Below are positions 26,050 to 34,354 of a stretch of DNA of 64,000 nucleotides, in pieces (position 1 is the first letter of the stretch; every line of letters starts with the position of its first letter). Source of the DNA: Planctomycetaceae bacterium (lineage in GTDB: Bacteria > Planctomycetota > Planctomycetia > Pirellulales > Pirellulaceae); assembly GCA_020638995.1 (NCBI GenBank), contig JACKHM010000004.1:1-64000 (forward strand), written 5' to 3'. The notes beneath the pieces were generated by a model. That model was not told the origin of the DNA. It saw only the letters and a list, made by a program, of their open reading frames with translations, and ran no database searches. Both the position numbers and the translations under genes were made by a program.

Positions 26050-26381
26050 AGCTCTCGACGCCTCGAATTGTTGAAACACGCCCAGTGCAGTTGCTGTCCG
26101 ATTCGCAGAGCACTTGTCGCGACTCGACAGTCGTTGCAAACGCCGTTTGGCGGAACCGCCATGACGGGCAATTTGGAATACACAACCTTGCAATTGAAAC
26201 CTATCTCAAAAAAACTCCGCCGGTCGAGATATTCGTTGAAGATTTCCTAGTGAGGCTCCGACAACGCGATCGGAAGTTGGCTGTACGCAACACCTCGATG
26301 ACTGGATACAACGCACGGTGGCGAAAGTCCACCGTCCGCGGCTATGCTAAACGCTTTCCGTGCCGCAATTGGAACACCGCG
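26050..26381. other. divergent intergenic region, nothing clear
   Basis: About 330 bp between the divergent beta-helix and aldo/keto reductase genes. Open frames are only in-frame upstream extensions of the two genes. No convincing -35/-10 pair, operator or structured RNA was identified. Confidence 0.4.
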
Positions 26382-27359
26382 ATGCCGACATCTAGCAAGA
26401 GGCGACGACTTGGCGTCACCGATTTGTTTGTTTCTCCCGTTGCCCTGGGCTGCTGGCCGATTTCCGGTATGACCAGCATTGAGGTTAACGAGCGTGATAG
26501 CCTCGCGACCGTCACCGCAGCGATCGATGCGGGGGTCAACTTTCTCGATACGGCGTACGGTTACGGCGAGAATGGTGAAAGTGAGCTTCTGATCGCAAAA
26601 GCCGTTGGAGATCGACGCGACGAGTTGGTAATCGCCACGAAGTGCGGCATGCATTGGAACGAACGCGTTGAAAGGGTGTTCGACGGCAGGCCAGTAACAC
26701 TCAAACGCGAGTTTGACGAAAGCTTGCGGCGGTTGAACACGGACCGCGTCGAGTTGCTCTATTTGCATGCTCCCGATCCAAACGTCGCCGTAACAGAATC
26801 CGCGGGCGCGCTAAAGGACTTGATGGACGCAGGGAAAACTCGTTCCATCGGTGTTTCTAATTTCAATGTCGAACAGCTGGAAGCCTTTCATGCGGAGTGT
26901 CCTATCACTGCTTTCCAGCCCCCCTACAACATGCTGCAACGGGAGATCGAGCAAGACTCGCTGCCGTGGTGCCGCGAAAGAAACATTTCAGTGGTCATAT
27001 ACTGGCCGTTAATGAAGGGCTTGCTCGCTGGCAAGTTAGCACGCGACCACGTCTTTCCGCCCGAAGATGGCCGCGCCAAGTACCCCATGTTCCAAGGAAA
27101 TGAGTGGCAGAAGAATCAAGACTTCATTGATGTTTTACGGGAACTTGCCAACGAGATCGGCAGGTCGGTGGCAGAAGTCGTCATCAACTGGACCCTGCAG
27201 CAGCCCGGGATTACGACCGCATTGTGCGGTGCAAAACGGGCGCATCAGATCGAAGAAACGGCCAGAGCCACAAGTTTCGAATTGACCACACAACAGATGG
27301 AACGAATCGATCGCGCGATCGCCGATCGCGGCACGGTGATCACGCGCGCAGCCGTCTGA
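26382..27359 (+). CDS. aldo/keto reductase
   Basis: Starting at ATG 26382 the protein has 325 residues, normal for the family, and begins directly before the first strand (RRLGVTDLFVSPVALGCWPI). The catalytic tetrad is visible: Asp and Tyr in FLDTAYGYGENGESE, Lys in VIATKCGMHW, and His in LLYLHAPDPNV. The C-terminal NADPH-binding part includes GAKRAHQIEETARA. It resembles AKRs that reduce sugar or aryl aldehydes with NADPH, and the ALGCWPISG element is common in planctomycete AKRs. The open frame extends nearly 300 bp upstream over the start of the divergent gene, but that extension has no family similarity. The substrate is unknown. Confidence 0.88.
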   Translation: MPTSSKRRRLGVTDLFVSPVALGCWPISGMTSIEVNERDSLATVTAAIDAGVNFLDTAYGYGENGESELLIAKAVGDRRDELVIATKCGMHWNERVERVFDGRPVTLKREFDESLRRLNTDRVELLYLHAPDPNVAVTESAGALKDLMDAGKTRSIGVSNFNVEQLEAFHAECPITAFQPPYNMLQREIEQDSLPWCRERNISVVIYWPLMKGLLAGKLARDHVFPPEDGRAKYPMFQGNEWQKNQDFIDVLRELANEIGRSVAEVVINWTLQQPGITTALCGAKRAHQIEETARATSFELTTQQMERIDRAIADRGTVITRAAV

Positions 27360-27533
27360 CCTGGGTTGCCGCATGGTGCAGCAAGGACCGCGGGAGCCTC
27401 TGCCTTCGAACGGCGAACTAGCACCTCCGCGAATCGGGTTTCCATCAGCAATTCGACTTGCACAGCGCTGTGAAACCAAAGAGAATTGAATCCGACGTCC
27501 TGCCACAACCTCCCACCTGTACCAGAAACCGTC

Positions 27534-30269
27534 ATGCGAAAAATCGGCTATCTGCTGATCATGTTGCGATTCATTCTTGTTGGCGTGACACATGCCGATG
27601 AGATTACGTACGAGCAACATATTCGTCCAATCCTGAAGGCCAATTGCTTCCACTGTCATGGTGAAGACGGTAAACGTGAAGGTGGTCTGGATGTGCGTCT
27701 GGTCAAACTCTTGATTGCAGGCGGAGATTCCGGCACCACGTTGCTTCCCGGAAATCCGGAGGCCAGCCTGCTACTTGAGCGAGTTCGTAGCGGCGAGATG
27801 CCGCCTGTCGATAGGAAGCTGTCAGCCGAGGAACTCGATCTTCTCGAACAGTGGGTCCGGCTCGGCGCAAAGACCTTGCGGCCCGAACCAGACAGGATAG
27901 GCGACGAACCGTTGATCACAGAGGAAGAACGCAACTTCTGGTCGTTCCAACCGATTTGCCGCCCGCCAACCCCCAAAGTTCAAGCCAACGATTCAGCGCG
28001 GACGATGATTGATCGATTCGTGTTAGCAAAGCTTGAGGCGAATGGCCTGAGCTTTTCGACCGATGCAGATCGCGCCACGCTGATTCGTCGAGTGTATTTC
28101 GACTTGCTTGGCTTGCCGCCTTCGGTCGACGAAGTCAACCAGTTTCTAGCTGACGAGGCGCCGGATGCCTACGAACGGCTTCTCGATCGGCTGTTGGCGT
28201 CACCGCACTACGGCGAGCGTTGGGGACGACACTGGCTCGACATTGCCGGCTATGCCGACTCAGAAGGTTACACAGACGACGATACGCCCCGAGACTGGGC
28301 GTATTTTTATCGCGATTATGTAATCGCCTCGTTCAACGAGGATAAACCATTCGACGAGTTCATCCTTGAGCAATTGGCTGGCGACGAACTAGTTCCGCCC
28401 CCCTACAGCAACTTGAAGGAAGAGCAAATCCAGCTTCTTGCCGCAACAGGCTTTCTGCGGATGGCGCCCGACGGAACTGGGGCCGGTGGAATTGATCAGA
28501 GCGTCGCCCGCAACGAAGTGGTTGCTGACACGATCAAGATTGTATCAAGCTCCCTGATGGGGCTCACGGTCGGCTGTGCCCGTTGTCATGATCACCGCTA
28601 CGATCCGATAACGACGGTTGACTACTATCGTTTGCGAGCGGTCTTTGAACCGGCGCTCGACTGGAAGCATTGGCAAGCACCTGCCGCGCGAAGAGTCTCG
28701 TTGTATACCGATGCCGATCGCAAACTGGCTGCCGAGATTAACGCCGAAGCTGCCGAAGTCGACAAGCAGCGAGAGGCAAAAGCGCAAGAGTATATCGACC
28801 GAACGCTCGACGAAGAATTAGAAACAGTTCCCGTCGCCGTGCGTGATCGATTGCGAGTCGCGTACAAAACCGTTGCCAAAGACCGAACCGACGAGCAGCA
28901 GGCCCTATTGAAGGAATATCCGAGCGTTGCCAGCATCAGCGTGGGATCGCTGTACCTGTACGATCGACGTCGTGAGGCCGAAGCGGGAAAGATCGATGCC
29001 GCTCGACGCGAAAAGGAAAAGCAACTCGCAACTGCGGCAGACCCAATGGCGTTGGCGGCAGAGATCCAACGGGATATCGAAGCCGCTGCCAAGTTGCGAG
29101 CGGAAAAGGCCGCCGATGATTTGAAACGCTACCAAGAGAAGGCCGATGCCATTCGCGCGACCATCCCACCGGAAAGGTTCCTGCGTGCGGTCACCGAAAC
29201 GCCTGGTCAGATCCCGTCGACGTTCGTTTTCTTTCGCGGCGACCACGAACAGCCGAAAGACCAAGTCTCGCCGCAAGGGTTGTCCGTGCTCTCTACTCGT
29301 CTCGATTCCACTCTGCCGACGAACGACGACTCGCGGCCGAGCACGGGCCGAAGGCTGGCATTTGCAAAACAATTGACCGATCCTCGCTATCCGTTGACGG
29401 CTCGAGTGATCGTCAATCGCCTTTGGTTGCACCACTTCGGTCGCGGAATCGTCAACTCGCCAGCGGATTTTGGGGTACTTGGCGAGCAACCAACGCACCC
29501 AGAGTTGCTCGATTGGCTCGCGTCGGAGTTCATCGCCAGCGGCTGGCAAGTAAAGCAACTCCAACGGCGAATCATGATGTCGACCGCTTATCGACAGTCA
29601 TCGCATCGCAGCGAGCAGCATGAAACGGTCGATCCAGAAAACAAGCTGTATGCGAGAATGTCGATTCGTCGGCTCGAATCGGAAGCAGTGCGTGACGCGT
29701 TGCTGGCGATCTCTGGCAAGTTGAATCTCACGCTCTACGGCCCACCGGTGCCTGTTATGGAAGATGAAGTCGGACAGATCGTGATCGGCAAGGAGAACTT
29801 GGACGGAGAAAGAAAGCCGGGCCAATCCATACCGCTGCAAGGTGCGGAGTTCCGCCGGAGTGCCTACGTACAGGTCCGCCGCAGTCGACCGCTCGGCGTT
29901 TTGGAGACTTTCGACAACCCGGCGATGGTTCCAAATTGCGAACAGCGCGGTGTCTCGAACGTCGCACCACAATCGCTGCTATTCATGAACAGCGGCTTGG
30001 TCGTTGAACATTCAGAACACTTCGCGGCCCGCGTTCTTGACCTCGTGGGAGCAGATCCTCACGCTCAGATACGCCTGGCCTGGCAGATGGCGTTTTCGAC
30101 CGCTCCCTCCGAACATGATGTTGAAGCGGCGGCAGAATTTCTGCGAAAGCAAACGACGCTATTTCAGGAATCGCCAGCCAAACCCAAGGACACCAGTGCT
30201 GAGATGTTAGCGTTATCAAGCTTTTGTCAGGCGTTACTCAGTTCCAATCGCTTCCTCTACGTTGAATGA
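27534..30269 (+). CDS. planctomycete PSCyt1-DUF1549-DUF1553 protein
   Basis: This 911-aa exported protein has a signal peptide (IGYLLIMLRFILVGVTHA), then a single-heme PSCyt1 domain with CFHCH at residues 38-42. Next is the PSCyt2/DUF1549 domain (about 155-360), recognisable by FVLAKLEANGL, YFDLLGLPPS and HYGERWGRHWLDIAGYADSEG. The PSD1/DUF1553 domain is at about 615-890, with VIVNRLWLHHFGRGIV and LQRRIMMSTAYRQS. Between them, at roughly 415-570, lies a charged, helix-rich segment full of Ala, Glu, Lys and Arg that looks like a coiled coil. A second CARCH motif is in the DUF1549 part. The start at 27534 lacks a strong ribosome binding site. Its stop lies 22 bp before the DUF1501 start, and the two genes always seem to travel together in this phylum. 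The biochemical role is unknown; redox or carbohydrate degradation roles have been suggested. Confidence 0.9.
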   Translation: MRKIGYLLIMLRFILVGVTHADEITYEQHIRPILKANCFHCHGEDGKREGGLDVRLVKLLIAGGDSGTTLLPGNPEASLLLERVRSGEMPPVDRKLSAEELDLLEQWVRLGAKTLRPEPDRIGDEPLITEEERNFWSFQPICRPPTPKVQANDSARTMIDRFVLAKLEANGLSFSTDADRATLIRRVYFDLLGLPPSVDEVNQFLADEAPDAYERLLDRLLASPHYGERWGRHWLDIAGYADSEGYTDDDTPRDWAYFYRDYVIASFNEDKPFDEFILEQLAGDELVPPPYSNLKEEQIQLLAATGFLRMAPDGTGAGGIDQSVARNEVVADTIKIVSSSLMGLTVGCARCHDHRYDPITTVDYYRLRAVFEPALDWKHWQAPAARRVSLYTDADRKLAAEINAEAAEVDKQREAKAQEYIDRTLDEELETVPVAVRDRLRVAYKTVAKDRTDEQQALLKEYPSVASISVGSLYLYDRRREAEAGKIDAARREKEKQLATAADPMALAAEIQRDIEAAAKLRAEKAADDLKRYQEKADAIRATIPPERFLRAVTETPGQIPSTFVFFRGDHEQPKDQVSPQGLSVLSTRLDSTLPTNDDSRPSTGRRLAFAKQLTDPRYPLTARVIVNRLWLHHFGRGIVNSPADFGVLGEQPTHPELLDWLASEFIASGWQVKQLQRRIMMSTAYRQSSHRSEQHETVDPENKLYARMSIRRLESEAVRDALLAISGKLNLTLYGPPVPVMEDEVGQIVIGKENLDGERKPGQSIPLQGAEFRRSAYVQVRRSRPLGVLETFDNPAMVPNCEQRGVSNVAPQSLLFMNSGLVVEHSEHFAARVLDLVGADPHAQIRLAWQMAFSTAPSEHDVEAAAEFLRKQTTLFQESPAKPKDTSAEMLALSSFCQALLSSNRFLYVE

Positions 30270-30291
30270 AAAGCCAGATCAAATAGGCACC

Positions 30292-31746
30292 ATGTTGACC
30301 CACTTGCAACCTCAAACTCGTCGCCACTTCCTTGCTCAAGGCGCAATGAGTCTGGCGCCCATAGCCCTGACTTGGCTCTTAGGTCGCGAAGCGGCACACG
30401 CGGCCCCGTTCAAGCCGAATCTCGAACAACCGGTCTTTGATCTTATCCCCAAAACGCCGCACAAACCTCCTAAAGCAAAGGCGATGATTTCGCTTTTCAT
30501 GCAGGGCGGGCCCAGTCAAATCGATCTGCTTGATCCCAAGCCAATCCTCAACCAACTTGATGGCCAGAGATTTCCCGGCACCATCAAGTACGACAACGCC
30601 GCGCAAGCCAGCTCCAAAGTACTTGGATCACCATGGCGTTTTGCTCCGCGCGGAGAATGCGGGACCGAGATTTCGGAGTTACTTCCACATCTGAGCGGCA
30701 TCGTGGATGACATTTGCGTAATTCGCTCGATGCATACCGGAGTAAACAATCACGGCCAGTCGATTCACGCGTTGAATACCGGACGCATTCAACGCGGGCG
30801 CCCAGCACTGGGCAGTTGGTTCACCTATGCCTTAGGGGCCGAGACTGACAACTTGCCGGCTTACGTTGCAATGACCGACCCGCAAGGCTTGCCGGTAGAA
30901 GGTGTGCTGAATTGGAGCAATGGTTGGTTACCTTCGATCTATCAGGGGACGGTTATCCGTCCGCGTGAGCCGCGCATTTTGAACCTGGATCCACCGGTTC
31001 ATCTGCGGGGCGATGTCCAGCGGAACTATTTGAGCTATCTGACACAGCTCAACAAAGAGCACCTCGAGTCGAACCCTCGTGAATTGGACTTGGCGGCTCG
31101 CATCTCGAATTATGAGTTGGCCGCTCGAATGCAATCTGCTGCCAGCGAGGCACTCGATATTCAGCAAGAAAGTCTCGCGACACACAGGCTCTATGGAATC
31201 GACGAACCCGAGACCCAGGAATACGGCACACGTTGTCTGATCGCTCGACGACTCGTTGAACGCGGTGTGCGCTTTGTGCAAGTGTTCACCAAAAACCAGT
31301 ATTGGGATCACCATGGCAGTATTCGGACATCGCTACCTGCTGCTTGCGGTAAGACCGACAAGCCTGCGGCAGCACTGGTACGGGATCTCAAGCAGCGAGG
31401 CTTACTCGATTCGACCATCGTACACTGGGGTGGAGAAATGGGCCGGCTGCCCGTGATTCAAAATGACGCGGGTCCGACGAAGGTTGGGCGTGATCACAAC
31501 ACTTACGGTTTTAGCATGTGGGTCGCAGGCGGGGGCTTTCGTCGCGGTGGAACTTATGGTGAAACCGACGAATTCGGCCATCATGCGGTGGTCGATGTTG
31601 TCAATCACTATGACTATCACGCGACATTGATGCACTTGTTCGGTCTGGAACCAGAACGAGTCATTTATCGCCACAACTCACGCGCGCAATCATTGCTCGA
31701 CGGTCAGGCCGGGGCAGTCATAAAGGGCGTGTTACAATCAGCCTGA
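30292..31746 (+). CDS. DUF1501 protein with Tat-type signal
   Basis: The 484-aa protein begins with a twin-arginine-like leader (TRRHFLAQGAMSLAPIALTWLLG, Arg10-Arg11) and belongs to DUF1501, a sulfatase/alkaline-phosphatase-like fold widespread in planctomycetes. Typical segments are SLFMQGGPSQIDLLDPKP, HTGVNNHGQSIHALNTG, and near the C-terminus HWGGEMGRLP, GRDHNTYGFSMWVAGGG and YDYHATLMHLFGL. The His and Asp residues in these could bind metal. A TTG at 30262, overlapping the upstream stop, is an alternative start but would put ten residues before the leader. It forms an operon with the upstream DUF1549/DUF1553 gene. The family has no proven activity. Confidence 0.9.
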   Translation: MLTHLQPQTRRHFLAQGAMSLAPIALTWLLGREAAHAAPFKPNLEQPVFDLIPKTPHKPPKAKAMISLFMQGGPSQIDLLDPKPILNQLDGQRFPGTIKYDNAAQASSKVLGSPWRFAPRGECGTEISELLPHLSGIVDDICVIRSMHTGVNNHGQSIHALNTGRIQRGRPALGSWFTYALGAETDNLPAYVAMTDPQGLPVEGVLNWSNGWLPSIYQGTVIRPREPRILNLDPPVHLRGDVQRNYLSYLTQLNKEHLESNPRELDLAARISNYELAARMQSAASEALDIQQESLATHRLYGIDEPETQEYGTRCLIARRLVERGVRFVQVFTKNQYWDHHGSIRTSLPAACGKTDKPAAALVRDLKQRGLLDSTIVHWGGEMGRLPVIQNDAGPTKVGRDHNTYGFSMWVAGGGFRRGGTYGETDEFGHHAVVDVVNHYDYHATLMHLFGLEPERVIYRHNSRAQSLLDGQAGAVIKGVLQSA

Positions 31747-31752
31747 GTTTGA

Positions 31753-31775
31753 GCCAACCACCGCGTGCGGTTGGC
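31753..31775 (+). terminator. candidate terminator hairpin after the DUF1501 gene
   Basis: GCCAACC (31753-31759) pairs with GGTTGGC (31769-31775) around a 9-nt GC-rich loop, 7 bp after the stop codon. The following sequence (CGATTGCGCGCG) has no T-run, so Rho-independent termination would be weak. The S41 protease promoter follows immediately. Confidence 0.4.
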
Positions 31776-31787
31776 CGATTGCGCGCG

Positions 31788-31816
31788 TTGTCGCTACTGT
31801 TTGCACAACTTATAAT
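31788..31816 (+). promoter_or_regulatory. sigma70-type promoter for the S41 protease-tsaD genes
   Basis: TTGTCG (31788-31793) and a perfect TATAAT (31811-31816) are separated by exactly 17 bp. The leader to the TTG start at 31872 is about 50 nt. This is the best-looking promoter in the window. Confidence 0.65.
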
Positions 31817-31858
31817 TGGGGCCGTTCGCCAAGGAAGCGAATTTATCCAGTCGTAGAC

Positions 31859-31864
31859 AAGGAG
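31859..31864 (+). promoter_or_regulatory. Shine-Dalgarno AAGGAG that fixes a TTG start
   Basis: AAGGAG with a 7-nt spacer before TTG at 31872, the same layout as at 20437-20452. It supports TTG as the true start of the protease; the start puts a signal peptide at the N-terminus. Confidence 0.65.
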
Positions 31865-31871
31865 CGTCGCC

Positions 31872-33221
31872 TTGAGCTGTCGCATTGCCGCTTGGTGTTT
31901 AGCGTTCGCCGTCCTGATGCTCCATGTCCGCGTGGGTCTCACCGACCAGCCGCCGTCCGCTGCCGAACAGGAGCGAGACGACTGCGCCGATTTGCTAAAG
32001 TTATTCGTCGAGACATTCACCGAAGTCGAACGTAACTATGCCGATGCGATTGACCGCCGCGAGTTGATGGAAGCGGCCATCGAGGGAATGCTTGCAAAGT
32101 TGGATCAGCATTCTGGCTACATTGCCCCAGCCGAGTTGGAGGAATTTCGTCGCGGAGTAGACAGTGAATTTGGCGGCATCGGCGTTCAAGTCATGATGGT
32201 GGATGGTCGCCTCACGATCGTCAGCCCGATTCTCGACAGCCCTGCATACCAAGCGAAGCTCAAGGCCGGAGATGTGATCACGAAGGTTGACGGTCGCTCG
32301 ACTCAAGATCTTTCGCTGTCCGAAGCGGTCAAGCTGTTAAAAGGGAGGCTCGGTAGCAGTGTCGAGTTGACGGTTACTGGCTCGGAAGAGGACCGCCCTA
32401 ACACAATCACGTTGGTACGAGAGAACGTCCGGCTCAGGACGGTTCGTGGAGGTCGCCGCAAGCAGGATGACTCGTGGGACTACATGTACGACCACGAACT
32501 TGGTATCGCCTATGTCCGAATCACGACATTCTCGCGCTACACGGTCCGCGAATTGCGAGCAACGATGGACGAGCTATCCGCGCGACCGTTGAGCGGTCTA
32601 ATTCTCGATCTACGATCTAACCCAGGTGGGCTGCTTTCGTCCGCTATCGAAGTCAGCGACATGTTTGTCGAGGAAGGTGTCATTATTACGACATCTGGTC
32701 GTGATATCGAAACAAGAAGTTGGCACGCACATAAGGCGGGAACCTACACTGGATTCCCGATGGCCGTGATCGTGAATCGCTTCAGTGCAAGTGCCAGTGA
32801 GATCGTCGCGGCTTGTCTCCAGGATCACGGGCGGGCGGTAGTCGTTGGGCAGCAGACTTGGGGGAAAGGAACGGTTCAGAATGTTGTGGGCCTAGAAGAT
32901 GGGCGCAGTGCTCTCAAACTCACGACAGCGAAATATCTACGTCCCAGCGGCAAAGTCATCGATCGCGTGAAGGATGATCCAGGTGTTAGCGATTGGGGCG
33001 TCGTTCCTGATGAAGGGTTAGAATTTCGTTTGAGCGATGCAGATGCCGTGCGGTTGGAACGCCAACGTCAAACGCAGGACTTAATTGTGCAGCAGCCGAG
33101 CGCCGATGATGTGAATTCCGTCGAGATGGAAGATCGACAGTTCGGAATCGCTCTGGAATATATGATCGCCGAAGTCGCGAGAGCGCGAGGCGAGCGCGCA
33201 ATCGCTGAGAGCAATCCGTGA
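31872..33221 (+). CDS. S41 family C-terminal processing peptidase
   Basis: The 449-aa product is a CtpA/Prc-type serine protease exported to the periplasm (signal peptide CRIAAWCLAFAVLMLHVRVGL). A PDZ domain occupies about residues 95-180 (EFGGIGVQVMMVDGRLTIV and the KLKAGDVITKVDG loop). The protease core has the catalytic Ser in NRFSASASEIV near residue 305 and the Lys in GQQTWGKGTVQ about 25 residues later. The TTG start is set by a strong Shine-Dalgarno and a TATAAT promoter lies just upstream. The gene overlaps tsaD by 4 nt, so the two are translationally coupled. It is likely to trim or degrade envelope proteins; the target is unknown. Confidence 0.92.
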   Translation: MSCRIAAWCLAFAVLMLHVRVGLTDQPPSAAEQERDDCADLLKLFVETFTEVERNYADAIDRRELMEAAIEGMLAKLDQHSGYIAPAELEEFRRGVDSEFGGIGVQVMMVDGRLTIVSPILDSPAYQAKLKAGDVITKVDGRSTQDLSLSEAVKLLKGRLGSSVELTVTGSEEDRPNTITLVRENVRLRTVRGGRRKQDDSWDYMYDHELGIAYVRITTFSRYTVRELRATMDELSARPLSGLILDLRSNPGGLLSSAIEVSDMFVEEGVIITTSGRDIETRSWHAHKAGTYTGFPMAVIVNRFSASASEIVAACLQDHGRAVVVGQQTWGKGTVQNVVGLEDGRSALKLTTAKYLRPSGKVIDRVKDDPGVSDWGVVPDEGLEFRLSDADAVRLERQRQTQDLIVQQPSADDVNSVEMEDRQFGIALEYMIAEVARARGERAIAESNP

Positions 33222-34240
33222 AGATCTTGACACTCGAAACGACCTGCGACGAGACTGCAGCGGCGGTGATCACTGGGGAATTTGAAGTGCTCGCGTCGGT
33301 AGTCGCGTCGCAAGACGATCTCCATCAACGATTCCACGGAGTTGTACCAGAAATTGCTGCACGAGCTCATGTTGAGCGAATTCTTCCGGTGATCGACGAG
33401 ACAATTCGCCAGGCCGGAATATCGCTCGGCGAACTTGATGCAATCGCAGTCGCGAATACGCCGGGGCTGGCGGGGTCGCTGCTGGTGGGGCTTGTTGCTG
33501 CGAAGACACTTTGCGTTGCACTGAACAAGCCGCTGGTTGCGGTTAATCATTTGCACGCGCATATCTATGCCTGTAAGCTCGCCAGCGGAGAGGAAGTTTT
33601 TCCTTGTATCGGCATGATCGTAAGCGGCGGGCATAGCAATTTGTATCGGTGCAACGCGCCATCGAGTTTCGAATATCTTGGCGGCACGATCGATGATGCC
33701 GCGGGTGAAGCGTTCGACAAAGTTGCGAGTATGCTCGGTTTGCCCTACCCCGGCGGACCCGCCGTATCGCGAGCCGCTCTGCGAGGGAATCGAAAGGCCT
33801 ATCATTTTCCCAGATCATTCTTGAATGACGATAGCAAGCTTGCGCTTAGCTTCAGCGGATTGAAGACCGCCGTGCGCTACGCAATAACTGGCGGAGCTGC
33901 TTCCGAATTTGTTCGGCCAGATCTTTCCGAACAGCAGATCGCAGATCTCGCAGCCAGCTTCGAGGAAGCTGTTGTCGATTGCCTCGTCGGCAAAGCCATG
34001 CTTGCGGTAAGGCAATGCAATCTTAAGACTCTGTGTATCGGAGGTGGAGTGGCGGCGAACACCCGGCTTCGATCTCGACTTGCCGAAGCGGCCAGAGATG
34101 CAAATATCACTCTTCATATCGCCCCGATCGAATTATGTACGGACAATGCCGTCATGGGGGCCATCGCTGTCGAGAGGTTTCGAGCTGGGTTGATCGAGGA
34201 TCTCGATCTCGATCTGATACCGGGTTTGGTGCGGCAATAG
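33218..34240 (+). CDS. tsaD: tRNA N6-adenosine threonylcarbamoyltransferase
   Basis: This 340-aa protein is TsaD (Gcp/YgjD), which together with TsaB and TsaE transfers threonylcarbamoyl to A37 of ANN-decoding tRNAs. It starts with GTG overlapping the protease stop (GTGA). The N-terminus MKILTLETTCDETAAAV is the ASKHA phosphate loop; VVPEIAARAHVE and the iron/zinc motif HLHAH (residues 111-115) are intact, as is the IVSGGHSNLY loop. CIGGGVAANTRLR and CTDNAVMGAIA complete the signature. Length is as expected and nothing is missing. The pairing with a periplasmic protease is unusual but its meaning is not clear. Confidence 0.95.
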   Translation: MKILTLETTCDETAAAVITGEFEVLASVVASQDDLHQRFHGVVPEIAARAHVERILPVIDETIRQAGISLGELDAIAVANTPGLAGSLLVGLVAAKTLCVALNKPLVAVNHLHAHIYACKLASGEEVFPCIGMIVSGGHSNLYRCNAPSSFEYLGGTIDDAAGEAFDKVASMLGLPYPGGPAVSRAALRGNRKAYHFPRSFLNDDSKLALSFSGLKTAVRYAITGGAASEFVRPDLSEQQIADLAASFEEAVVDCLVGKAMLAVRQCNLKTLCIGGGVAANTRLRSRLAEAARDANITLHIAPIELCTDNAVMGAIAVERFRAGLIEDLDLDLIPGLVRQ

Positions 34241-34354
34241 CAGCCGTCAATCACTCATTATCGATACGACCGCGCTAGGCTGGCGTTCTTCCAGCCCAAC
34301 TGTGGCGTACAATTGCAGGACAATCGCCGTCCACAATGCTTGGAGTCCGTCATC

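Noticed and set aside
34313..34354. Upstream TTG start for the isoaspartyl methyltransferase
   Set aside because: No Shine-Dalgarno, while GTG at 34355 has GGAG nine bases upstream and starts a normal signal peptide.
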